Source: Paenibacillus xylanexedens (GTDB lineage Bacteria > Bacillota > Bacilli > Paenibacillales > Paenibacillaceae). Taken from it: a DNA stretch of 64,000 bases. A program made the position numbers and the translations under genes. The notes under the pieces were generated by a model, which was not told the DNA's origin, ran no database searches, and saw only the letters and a program-made list of their open reading frames with translations. Below are positions 55,420 through 64,000 of the stretch, in pieces; position 1 is the first letter of the stretch; every line of letters starts with the position of its first letter. The DNA is taken from NCBI RefSeq assembly GCF_007680605.1, contig NZ_VEIO01000001.1, forward strand, positions 2,795,276-2,859,275, written 5' to 3'.

Positions 55420-56184
55420 TTACATTCCCCCCATTTCTCCAGATTCATATAAAACACAAGTTAGTGCAACCATACCAGCCGTCTCGGCTCGCAAAATGCG
55501 CTTGCCCAGTCCAACAGATATCGCACCTGCCTCATCGGCTTGAGCTGTTTCCTTCTCGGAAAATCCGCCCTCAGGTCCAACAACAATCAACACATTCGCC
55601 CCTGCATCAGGACCAAGCTGTTCCACAAACGGCTTCAGAACATCTCTAATCTGTTTGCCGTCTTCTTTTTCATAACAATAACATACCAGATCGTAGTCCC
55701 CAAAAGAAGATAACAGCCCTTTCCAGGAAAGCGGCTGCTCAACGGTTGGAATGCGATTACGATGGCTCTGTTCAGCAGCTTCCTTGGCGATTTTCCGCCA
55801 ACGCTCCAGACGTTTGCCTTCCTTCTTGGCATCATATTGCACAATCGTACGTTCGGATAGAAAAGGCACAAAGGATACGGCGCCGATCTCCGTACATCTC
55901 TGAATGACCGTCTCCATCTTGTCCCCTTTGGGCAAGCTTTGTGCTACCGTTACATTCAACCTTGCTTCGCGATCCATAACCAGCGGTTCCAGAATAGTCG
56001 CTTTTACTTCCCCTGTTTCAATACTATCGATGGCGACCAATGCTTCTCTGGAGCTTCCGTCACTGACAATCAGCTTGTCACCGGGTTTGCCGCGCATGAC
56101 TTTGCCGATATGACGGGCATCGTCGCCTGTTATCACCACTGCATGTTCACTGAACTGCTCTGCAGATACAAAATATCGCTGCAT
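55420..56184 (-). CDS. rsmE: 16S rRNA (uracil-1498-N3)-methyltransferase RsmE
   Basis: A 254-residue SPOUT-class methyltransferase. The N-terminal PUA-like domain contains DDARHIGKVMRGKPGD near residue 25. The knotted domain has LIVVGPEGGFSEKE near residue 200 and LGKRILRAETA near the C-terminus. The ATG at 56184 is chosen because GGGTGG lies 7 bases upstream. It is coupled to mtaB. Confidence 0.96.
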   Translation of the reverse strand: MQRYFVSAEQFSEHAVVITGDDARHIGKVMRGKPGDKLIVSDGSSREALVAIDSIETGEVKATILEPLVMDREARLNVTVAQSLPKGDKMETVIQRCTEIGAVSFVPFLSERTIVQYDAKKEGKRLERWRKIAKEAAEQSHRNRIPTVEQPLSWKGLLSSFGDYDLVCYCYEKEDGKQIRDVLKPFVEQLGPDAGANVLIVVGPEGGFSEKETAQADEAGAISVGLGKRILRAETAGMVALTCVLYESGEMGGM

Positions 56185-56216
56185 ATGTTGTCCACCCATT
56201 CTTTCCTGTTATGACT

Positions 56217-56249
56217 GGAATTCTTCCTGCTGGAAGCAGGCAAGAATCC
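56217..56249 (-). other. Hairpin upstream of rsmE
   Basis: GGA-TTCTT-CCTGC and GCAGG-AAGAA-TCC form a strong stem with bulges about 33 bases before the rsmE start. There is no T-run, so it is not a standard terminator. It could limit read-through from the site-2 protease gene or affect rsmE translation. Confidence 0.4.
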
Positions 56250-56331
56250 AATCGCCACAGATGATCATACAACTTTTATGTGCTTATGACCAGCATTACG
56301 GTTCGATTACTGACCATTTGTGAACTTATAT

Positions 56332-57012
56332 TTAAAGATATAATTCAATAACGAGACCAACCAAATCCCGGTACATGTCGTTGGCAAACAGATATAGCGG
56401 TTGAATTGTGACTGCCTGTAATGGCGGAATAATTAAGATCAATAGGAAAACAATGATGGACCATTGTTCCACACCTTGCAGCTTGCGGCTGATTGAAGGC
56501 GGCAACACATCTTCAAGAATACGGTAACCGTCCAGCGGTGGTAGCGGGATGAGATTAAACATAAACAGGAAAAAGTTCGTGACACTGAACATCGGCAAAA
56601 ATGTCATCACAGCCGTGACTACCCGCTCATTTTCAATGTTCCCCAGCACGCCTGATCCAAACAATATTCCATAGATCACTGCCCCGATAATAGCCAGCAG
56701 CAGATTGCTCAATGGGCCCACTACAGAAACAATCGTTCCCATGAGCCTCGGTTTGTCAAAGTTCGCACGGTTTACAGGTACGGGACGTGCCCATCCAAAA
56801 CCTGCAATGACAAGCAAAAGCACCCCAAGCAGGTCAAAGTGCGCCACCGGATTCAAGGTGACCCTTCCAAGCAACTTGGCTGTTGGATCACCGAATTTGT
56901 TCGCAAAATACGCATGCGAAAATTCATGAACCGTAAATGAAATCAGAATGGTCACCAGGAAGAACGGCAATTGATCCAGCGGAAGACGGAAGATCCGATC
57001 CAAGAAATCCAT
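56332..57012 (-). CDS. Site-2 protease family membrane metalloprotease
   Basis: A 226-residue intramembrane zinc protease of the M50/S2P type. The zinc site is HEFSHAYFANKFGD near residue 29 (His29, Glu30, His33). A second metal region with NLIPLPPLDGYR is near residue 165, and about five transmembrane helices are present. The substrate is unknown. It follows prmA by 3 bases. AGAGG precedes the ATG. Confidence 0.92.
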   Translation of the reverse strand: MDFLDRIFRLPLDQLPFFLVTILISFTVHEFSHAYFANKFGDPTAKLLGRVTLNPVAHFDLLGVLLLVIAGFGWARPVPVNRANFDKPRLMGTIVSVVGPLSNLLLAIIGAVIYGILFGSGVLGNIENERVVTAVMTFLPMFSVTNFFLFMFNLIPLPPLDGYRILEDVLPPSISRKLQGVEQWSIIVFLLILIIPPLQAVTIQPLYLFANDMYRDLVGLVIELYL

Positions 57013-57015
57013 AAA

Positions 57016-57981
57016 CTACCTCTTTCTGGCTTCAAAGGCTAGCCAGTCCTCTTCACGCTCGATCGCACGAACTTCAAATCCCGATGCCACCAGTGCATCA
57101 TGTACAACTTGCTCTTTGTTCTTCCATATACCCGAAACGATATAAATTCCGCCCGACTCCAGCGCGTTGTACACATCATCAACGAATAACAAAATAACTT
57201 CAGCCAAGATGTTAGCTACAATAATTTGGACTGGCAACTTGACACCCAGAGCAGGGTCCTGACTTCCAAGCACAGACAACAGGTCACTTTCTTTGACCGT
57301 AATCTGCTGCTGCATCTTGTTCAGCTCCACGTTTTCCATCGCACTTGTTACTGCAACCGGATCAAGATCAAGTGCGAGTACATGCTTTGCACCCAGATGT
57401 ATCGCGCCGATAGACAGAATACCGGAACCCGTACCCACATCTATCACTTCCTCGCCACCCTGGATCACATTTTCCAGTGTACGCAAACAGAGTGTTGTCG
57501 TTGGATGCGTACCTGTACCAAAAGCCATTCCGGGGTCCAGCTCAATTATTTTCTCATCTGTGCTCTCCGGCGTATATTCCTCCCATGTTGGCTTGATCGT
57601 CAAACGATCGGATATGCGCACAGGTTTGAAGTATTGTTTCCAAGCCGTTGCCCAGTCATTTTCATCAACCGTACGTGTTTCGTAACGAATCTCCCCGGCA
57701 TCAATACCAAACTCGGACAATTCTTCAATTCTCGGGTTTACTTCTGCCTGCAAGGCAACCATGTCTGTACCTTCGGAGAAATATCCTTTGATGACCGCAA
57801 AACCTTCGGGAATATCATTCAAAGGAACGTCATATAACTCGCCATACGTCGTATCCCGTTTTTTATTTAAAGTGCCGGACTCTTCAATTGACACCCCTCC
57901 GGCGCCCGCTTCATGCAAAAAATTCGAAATCATCTCCACAGCTTCTTCTGTGGTATGTATTGTTAGTTCATGCCATAACAT
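57016..57981 (-). CDS. prmA: Ribosomal protein L11 methyltransferase PrmA
   Basis: A 321-residue PrmA. An N-terminal L11-binding domain (about residues 1-120) precedes the SAM domain with VIDVGTGSGILSIGAI near residue 185 and the PGMAFGTGTHPTT motif near residue 160. The ATG at 57981 (MLWHELTIH) fits the family; GAGGAGG lies 11 bases upstream, and an upstream in-frame start at 58017 adds unrelated residues. It is upstream of the site-2 protease gene. Confidence 0.96.
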   Translation of the reverse strand: MLWHELTIHTTEEAVEMISNFLHEAGAGGVSIEESGTLNKKRDTTYGELYDVPLNDIPEGFAVIKGYFSEGTDMVALQAEVNPRIEELSEFGIDAGEIRYETRTVDENDWATAWKQYFKPVRISDRLTIKPTWEEYTPESTDEKIIELDPGMAFGTGTHPTTTLCLRTLENVIQGGEEVIDVGTGSGILSIGAIHLGAKHVLALDLDPVAVTSAMENVELNKMQQQITVKESDLLSVLGSQDPALGVKLPVQIIVANILAEVILLFVDDVYNALESGGIYIVSGIWKNKEQVVHDALVASGFEVRAIEREEDWLAFEARKR

Positions 57982-58059
57982 ACGTGGTTTTGCCTCCTCA
58001 TTATTCAAACATCCCAACTATTGTACTACACATGCAAGCCGGAGCACAAAGCATACTCA

Positions 58060-58111
58060 CAAAAGAAAACAAAACAGGATATCCGCGGTCAAATCGCTCG
58101 AATATCCTGTC
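58060..58111 (-). terminator. Terminator of the small stress-protein cluster
   Basis: ACAGGATAT-CG and its complement form a long stem over an 11-base loop. TTTTGTTTTCTTTT follows on the minus strand after the 132-residue protein gene. Confidence 0.8.
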
Positions 58112-58150
58112 CCATTTTTTGGTGCTTGTCGTTCCTTCTCATGAGCACAA

Positions 58151-58549
58151 CTAATAAAAACGTCCACCGTTCTGTGTGATCATCTCTGCAGCTTGCGGTA
58201 AAGAATCGTGAGAAACGGATACCGTCAGCAAAATGCCCTGACTTATATTTCGCGCTACATCTTCTGGTTCTGGTGTATGGTCATGCACCTGTCCTCCCGA
58301 TAACATCTCGGTCTCATCACTGATTAGAGCGAGTACATTCAGCTCGCCGCTGAAGCCGCCAACAACCGCTGTTGGTGAATGCTCTTCTCCCTTAATATGA
58401 TTTGACTCAGCTTTCCCTGCATGCTCACGCAGACTCTCGATGCGTAGCTGGTTCGGATGTAACAACTCCAGAGCTCTGCGTGCAGATTCAGCTTCAGACC
58501 AACTCGTAAATACAGCCTCTAGTGTGACCGCCGAGCGATCTTCAGTCAT
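58151..58549 (-). CDS. Hypothetical protein, paralogue of the gene at 58790
   Basis: A 132-residue protein of no named family. Its N-terminal part (LEAVFTSWSEAESARRALELL) resembles the alternating pattern of YflT/general stress proteins. Its end, ILLTVSVSHDSLPQAAEMI then NGGRFY, matches the end of the gene at 58790 (ILLTVVVDEEVHHRAMSII then AGGMI). The ATG at 58549 overlaps the stop of the YfhD-like gene, so the two are translated together. The family is likely stress- or sporulation-related, but this is inferred from company only. Confidence 0.75.
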   Translation of the reverse strand: MTEDRSAVTLEAVFTSWSEAESARRALELLHPNQLRIESLREHAGKAESNHIKGEEHSPTAVVGGFSGELNVLALISDETEMLSGGQVHDHTPEPEDVARNISQGILLTVSVSHDSLPQAAEMITQNGGRFY

Positions 58550-58721
58550 GAATTTCTCTTCCCTGGCGACGATCCGCCGCCTCACCGCGGCGCAAAGCTT
58601 CGATATCCTCGTGATCGGCCGCTTCCGCGCTGAACTCCACATCCTCATTTTTCGCAGACTGCAGACGTTTCATCTTTTCCGTTTTTGTTAAAATTTCACC
58701 TGGTCGTTGTCGATTAGCCAT
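58542..58721 (-). CDS. YfhD family small protein
   Basis: A 59-residue protein starting MANRQRPGEILTKTEKMKRL and ending in RRGEAADRRQGREIHD. The core DVEFSAEAADHEDIEALRRGEAADRR, broken here only by length, matches the YfhD pattern (D-EFS-ELADADD-EA--RA-AAD-R) of small proteins in spore formers. GGGAGG stands 8 bases before the ATG. Its stop overlaps the start of the following gene by 8 bases. The function is unknown. Confidence 0.75.
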   Translation of the reverse strand: MANRQRPGEILTKTEKMKRLQSAKNEDVEFSAEAADHEDIEALRRGEAADRRQGREIHD

Positions 58722-58742
58722 GTTGTTCTTCCTCCCTTAGTA

Positions 58743-58772
58743 TTTTTTCTGTCCTCTCCGTTGCTGTGTAAA
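58743..58772. repeat. Remnant of the palindromic repeat (right end only)
   Basis: TTTTTTCTGTCCTCTCCGTT followed by CTGTGTAA matches the right end of the 24858-25569 units (there TTATTGTGTAATC). No left half is visible nearby. Confidence 0.6.
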
Positions 58773-58789
58773 TGATCTTATTGCTCAAA

Positions 58790-59158
58790 TCAGATCATTC
58801 CACCGGCTTGTTCAATAATCGACATCGCTCGGTGATGCACCTCTTCATCCACAACGACAGTTAATAGGATGTCCCTGCCTGTAGGGCCTCCTTGTCCGCC
58901 ATCACTCATTCCGCTTGCAGCAGGGTCTGCCGCAGCCATAATGCCTGAGCTGGCACTCATTTGCATCGCATCAGGTATCCATGATGAGTAACTGCCGGAG
59001 ATACCTGGTTTATAAGAGGCTCCGCTTGGTCCAACACCCGCATAACGGCTAAAACGATTAACAGACAAGTCTTCCACTCGCAGCGCCTCCAATTTTTTGA
59101 CCGCTCCCTGTGCCTGCTCAGGGCTATGAAAATAGGCCAAAATATTTTTTTCCGTCAT
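58790..59158 (-). CDS. Hypothetical protein, YflT-like N-terminus
   Basis: A 122-residue protein. The start ILAYFHSPEQAQGAVKKLEAL recalls YflT/DUF1269-like stress proteins, a Gly/Ser-rich middle follows, and the end resembles the gene at 58151, making the two paralogues on either side of a YfhD-like gene. The ATG at 59158 is chosen because GCAGGTG precedes it; the GTG at 59167 overlaps that site. The function is unknown. Confidence 0.7.
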   Translation of the reverse strand: MTEKNILAYFHSPEQAQGAVKKLEALRVEDLSVNRFSRYAGVGPSGASYKPGISGSYSSWIPDAMQMSASSGIMAAADPAASGMSDGGQGGPTGRDILLTVVVDEEVHHRAMSIIEQAGGMI

Positions 59159-59316
59159 TCGCTTCACCTGCTTCCTGTAATTCTGTCAATCTGTATCTAT
59201 TTCACAGATCGTTCCCGCCATGCTATCTTTCCGCAAGGAAGCCCAGAATATACCGAATTTCTAACATGTGGAGACACTTGGGAACACTGCGAAGCAAACT
59301 AATTCACAAAAAAAAG

Positions 59317-59350
59317 ACACCATCGATCATCAAAGATCATCGATGGTGTT
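59317..59350 (-). terminator. Terminator of the hrcA-grpE-dnaK-dnaJ operon
   Basis: ACACCATCGAT and ATCGATGGTGT form an 11-bp stem over a short loop. CTTTTTTTTG follows on the minus strand, 23 bases after the dnaJ stop codon. Confidence 0.92.
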
Positions 59351-59373
59351 CTCATAACTACTTCATATATGAA

Positions 59374-60492
59374 TCAGTCGCCGCGAAAGGCGCGTTTTAC
59401 TCGATCAAAGAACGATTGCTCATGCTCATGGGTTTGTTCGCCATCCAGTGCAGCAATTTGACGAAGCAGATCTTTCTGTTCGTCATTCAGCTTACTTGGT
59501 GTAACCACGACAACCTTCACATGCTGATCCCCTTGTCCCATACCGCGCAGGCGTGGCACGCCTTTGCCTTTGAGACGGAAATACGTTCCGGTTTGTGTAC
59601 CCGCCGGAATTTTCAGCTTCACTTTCTCGGTCAGTGTCGGGATTTCAATCTCGTCTCCGAGCGCGGCTTGAGCAAACGTCAACGGAATTTCACAGTAGAT
59701 GTCATCGCCTTCGCGCTCGAAGAAGTCATGGGACTTCACACGAATAACAATGTACAGGTCACCTGCAGGACCACCGCGCAGACCGCCTTCACCCTCACCT
59801 GTCATACGCAACTGTGCACCGTCATCCACACCAGCTGGAATGCGAACATTGATTTTGCGCTGTTTGCGAACTTTACCGCTACCGCTACACGTTGTACATT
59901 TTTCTTTGATAATCTGTCCGGTACCGCTACAGTTCGAACAAGCGCGGCGATTTACCATACGACCAAATGGTGTATTCTGAACGACTTCCTGTTGTCCACT
60001 ACCCTTGCAGACCGTACATGTTTCCGGCTTCGTTCCTGGTTTGGCACCTGAACCGTGACAAGTATCGCAGCCTTCCGTACGCGGAATCGTAATATCCGTT
60101 TCCTTGCCAAATACAGCTTCCTTGAACTCAATCGTCATGGTGTATTGCAAATCGTTCCCCCGCTGCGGAGCGTTCGGGTCACGGCGCCCGCCACCACCGC
60201 CAAAGAACATATCAAAGATGTCGCCGAAGCCGCCGCCACCAAAGTCTCCACCGCCAAATCCACCTTGATTCGGATCGATGTGACCATATTGGTCGTACTG
60301 AGCACGCTTCTGGCTGTCACTTACGACATCATAAGCTTCTTTTACTTCTTTAAACTTGGCCTCCGCATCTGCCGCCTTGTTCACGTCAGGGTGATACTGA
60401 CGGGCCAGCTTACGGTAAGCTTTTTTGATTTCCTCGTCGCTTGCATTTTTGCTTACGCCGAGCACCTCATAGTAATCACGTTTTTCAGCCAC
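59374..60492 (-). CDS. dnaJ: Chaperone DnaJ
   Basis: A 372-residue type I Hsp40. The J domain with HPD (YHPDVNK near residue 33) stimulates DnaK, and a Gly/Phe-rich linker follows (about residues 75-105). Four CXXCXGXG zinc repeats ([32 protein letters not shown]) lie near residues 145-215, followed by the substrate-binding C-terminal domain. The start is GTG at 60492 with GGGGGTGG upstream. It is the last gene of the heat-shock operon. Confidence 0.98.
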   Translation of the reverse strand: MAEKRDYYEVLGVSKNASDEEIKKAYRKLARQYHPDVNKAADAEAKFKEVKEAYDVVSDSQKRAQYDQYGHIDPNQGGFGGGDFGGGGFGDIFDMFFGGGGGRRDPNAPQRGNDLQYTMTIEFKEAVFGKETDITIPRTEGCDTCHGSGAKPGTKPETCTVCKGSGQQEVVQNTPFGRMVNRRACSNCSGTGQIIKEKCTTCSGSGKVRKQRKINVRIPAGVDDGAQLRMTGEGEGGLRGGPAGDLYIVIRVKSHDFFEREGDDIYCEIPLTFAQAALGDEIEIPTLTEKVKLKIPAGTQTGTYFRLKGKGVPRLRGMGQGDQHVKVVVVTPSKLNDEQKDLLRQIAALDGEQTHEHEQSFFDRVKRAFRGD

Positions 60493-60537
60493 TCTTCCAC
60501 CCCCATAACATTCACCTTATCGCACATCGTGACAAAA

Positions 60538-60575
60538 GGAAAGTCAAAGCACGGGAGCCCCGGCTATGACTTTCC
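60538..60575 (-). terminator. Hairpin between dnaK and dnaJ
   Basis: GGAAAGTCA pairs with TGACTTTCC, with an inner GC-rich arm (GGGG/CCCG). TTTTGTC follows on the minus strand. It is probably a partial terminator or processing site that lowers dnaJ relative to dnaK. Confidence 0.65.
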
Positions 60576-60626
60576 CTTTAATCCGAACGTCACCGATGTT
60601 TTAACTCGCAGACTATGGCGAATTAA

Positions 60627-62522
<1,896 letters not shown>

Positions 62523-62589
62523 TTAGTCAGTGAACTGCTCTATGTGTATAAAACCTGTATATTAAACTTCGCCATTTAGTACACTTAGA

Positions 62590-63153
62590 TTAAGAACTAA
62601 CCTTAACCATAGCCGGACGAAGCACTTTATCTTTCAGCATGTAGCCTTTTTGAACCTCTTCCACAACGATGCCTTCTTCATGCTCATCGCTCTCCACTTG
62701 CATAATCGCTTGGTGGAATTCAGGATTAAACGGTTGTCCAACGGTTTCCATTGGAGTCAGTCCTTCATTTGTCAGCACGCCTTCCAATTGACGCAAGATC
62801 ATTTGAAATCCTTTGGCAAAAGATTCAGTTTCCGTACCTTCCGGTACAGTAGCCATAGCGCGCTCGAAATTATCCATAACCGGAACCAGTTCGGTGATCA
62901 GCTTCATCGAAGCGTATTTGGCAAGCTCTTCTTTTTCCTTCTGCGTGCGACGACGGAAGTTATCAAAATCAGCTTGCGCACGTACAAAACGTTGCTGTGT
63001 TTCCTCAGCCTCTGCTTTCAAACGTGACAACTCATTTTGCTCCTGATCTGTTATCTCCTCAGCCTGTGCTTCTGCAGCTGCAGCCTCATTGACCGGTTCC
63101 TGCTCAGCGGCTGTTACTTCTTGTTCTTCTGTGAATGATTGCTCCTCTTTCAA
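62590..63153 (-). CDS. grpE: Nucleotide exchange factor GrpE
   Basis: A 187-residue GrpE. A disordered acidic N-terminus is followed by a long coiled coil (about residues 50-110, containing RFVRAQADFDNFRRRT) and a beta-rich head ending near GYMLKDKVLRPAMVKV. It releases ADP from DnaK. The start is best read as TTG at 63153 because AAGGAGGTG lies 6 bases upstream; the GTG at 63162 overlaps the ribosome site. Confidence 0.96.
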   Translation of the reverse strand: MKEEQSFTEEQEVTAAEQEPVNEAAAAEAQAEEITDQEQNELSRLKAEAEETQQRFVRAQADFDNFRRRTQKEKEELAKYASMKLITELVPVMDNFERAMATVPEGTETESFAKGFQMILRQLEGVLTNEGLTPMETVGQPFNPEFHQAIMQVESDEHEEGIVVEEVQKGYMLKDKVLRPAMVKVSS

Positions 63154-63201
63154 GATGTTCACCTCCTTATAAGAATGAATCGTAATTCCCGTTCCCGTTG
63201 C

Positions 63202-64000
63202 TTATTTGAAGCGAGTCGTCAGCATCGTTGTAAGATCACGGGATAATGTATTTAGAATATGGATGACACGTGCATAATCCATGCGGGTTGGTCCCAGAAT
63301 TCCAATGGAACCAAGTGCCTCGCCGTCCAACGAATACGACGCTGTAATCAAGCTACAGTTCGCAAAGGCCTCATGATCATTCTCTGTGCCTATTCGCACC
63401 TGAATTCCAGACCCGCCGGGCACTGGCATCATCAATTTCATTAATGTTGGTGTCTCATCTAACAAGTCTAGAATGTCCTTAACCTTTTCTACATCTCTGA
63501 ACTCAGGTTGTGTCAACATATTAGTCGCACCGCTGAGGAATAGACGATTGTCATGCTCATTGTCAAACGCGCTATTAAGTACCTGCATAACTTCCTCATA
63601 ACGCGTAATGTGACGCTCCATCTCTTGGCCCAGCTCGGTATAAAGACGTGACTTCAGCTTGTAGATCGGTACGCCTACCAATTTGGTGTTTAACAGACGA
63701 ACCACATTCTCCATCTCAGCAACCGAAATCTCGGGCGGGATCTGAACTGTCTTGTTTTCCACCTGACCGGTGTTCGTCACAATAATAGCTACAGCTTCAT
63801 TCTCATTCAGCGGAAGCAACTGGAAGTGACGCAGTGAGGTGTGGAAGACCTCAGGTCCAAGTAGAATCGAAGTATAATTGGTCATATGAGACAAAATGTT
63901 GGAGGCATGCTGAATAACCTGTTCCATAACATTAAGCTTCTCTGCAAAAAACGACTTTAAATCATCCAGTTCCTGCGGCTCCACCTGATTCCAGGGAACC
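63202..64000 (-). CDS. hrcA: Heat-inducible repressor HrcA (C-terminal part; cut by the window end)
   Basis: The frame is open to the edge, so only about 266 residues are seen of a usual 340 or so. They correspond to the dimerisation and GAF-like ligand domain (for example MTNYTSILLGPE and GPTRMDYARVIHIL near the end). The winged-helix DNA-binding part lies outside. HrcA represses the hrcA and groE operons through CIRCE operators; the CIRCE for this operon should lie beyond the right edge. Confidence 0.94.
   Translation of the reverse strand, partial: VPWNQVEPQELDDLKSFFAEKLNVMEQVIQHASNILSHMTNYTSILLGPEVFHTSLRHFQLLPLNENEAVAIIVTNTGQVENKTVQIPPEISVAEMENVVRLLNTKLVGVPIYKLKSRLYTELGQEMERHITRYEEVMQVLNSAFDNEHDNRLFLSGATNMLTQPEFRDVEKVKDILDLLDETPTLMKLMMPVPGGSGIQVRIGTENDHEAFANCSLITASYSLDGEALGSIGILGPTRMDYARVIHILNTLSRDLTTMLTTRFK

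Noticed and set aside
63163..63201. CIRCE operator for HrcA
   Set aside because: No TTAGCACTC-type inverted repeat was seen in the visible heat-shock intervals; the expected site is upstream of hrcA, beyond the window.

Overview
The window looks like chromosomal core DNA of a spore-forming Bacillota of the Paenibacillus type. This is inferred from gene order, the sporulation genes yqfC, yqfD and a CotD-like coat protein, the low-GC Gram-positive style signals (AGGAGG ribosome sites, GTG/TTG starts, a T-box, SigA- and ECF-type promoters) and a G+C content near 50% by eye. Almost all genes lie on the minus strand; exceptions are one TerC gene, a subtilisin-like protease, an aminotransferase and a Na/Pi-type transporter. 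No plasmid, phage, transposase, CRISPR array or tRNA gene was seen.

Layout, left to right. 1-6981: start of a cut gene, two divergent TerC membrane proteins, cysteine desulfurase plus ThiI (tRNA thiolation), a lytic transglycosylase and small proteins (DUF4190, DUF1540, YpuI). 7282-12690: an exported S8 protease, a CotD-like coat protein, and a MocR-type regulator divergent from an aminotransferase with a clear repeated-octamer operator between them. 12741-13160: RNase P RNA with class A architecture. 13235-18789: Nif3-like/YqfO, TrmK, RpoD, DnaG, YqxD. 19016-22363: glyQS behind a glycine T-box. 22390-30912 (read right to left): yqfD, phoH, pgpH, ybeY, dgkA, cdd, era, yqzL, recO; a 0.7-kb tandem array of about 221-bp palindromic units sits between dgkA and cdd. 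30909-35670: yqfC, then an nfeD-floA-hypothetical operon behind a SigW-like promoter, yqeY, and rpsU with its own SigA promoter. 35762-50536: HIT protein, an Sm-like small protein, addB-addA-sbcD-sbcC (double-strand break processing), and an unrecognised gene with a candidate leader ORF. 50754-53964: RlmI-type methyltransferase, Na/Pi transporter, NUDIX. 54071-57981: prmA, site-2 protease, rsmE, mtaB. 58151-59158: three small stress/spore-like proteins. 59374-64000: hrcA-grpE-dnaK-dnaJ heat-shock genes (hrcA cut by the window end).

Functionally the region is dominated by translation and tRNA/rRNA modification (thiI, trmK, mtaB, rsmE, prmA, rlmI, ybeY, era, glyQS, rpsU), replication and repair (dnaG, recO, addAB, sbcCD), sigma-A, the protein folding operon, membrane and c-di-AMP homeostasis (floA, nfeD, pgpH, dgkA), and sporulation. 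The order hrcA-grpE-dnaK-dnaJ-prmA-rsmE-mtaB and rpsU-yqeY-yqeZ-floA-yqfC-yqfD-phoH-pgpH-ybeY-dgkA-cdd-era-yqzL-recO-glyQS-dnaG-rpoD-trmK-yqfO is the known Bacillus order; here an addBA-sbcDC block is inserted between mtaB and rpsU.

The least explained signals are the 221-bp tandem palindromic repeat and its diverged relatives elsewhere in the window, the class A RNase P RNA, the MocR operator array, a large branched terminator after sbcC, and a strong-SD 23-codon leader ORF overlapping the start of an orphan gene.
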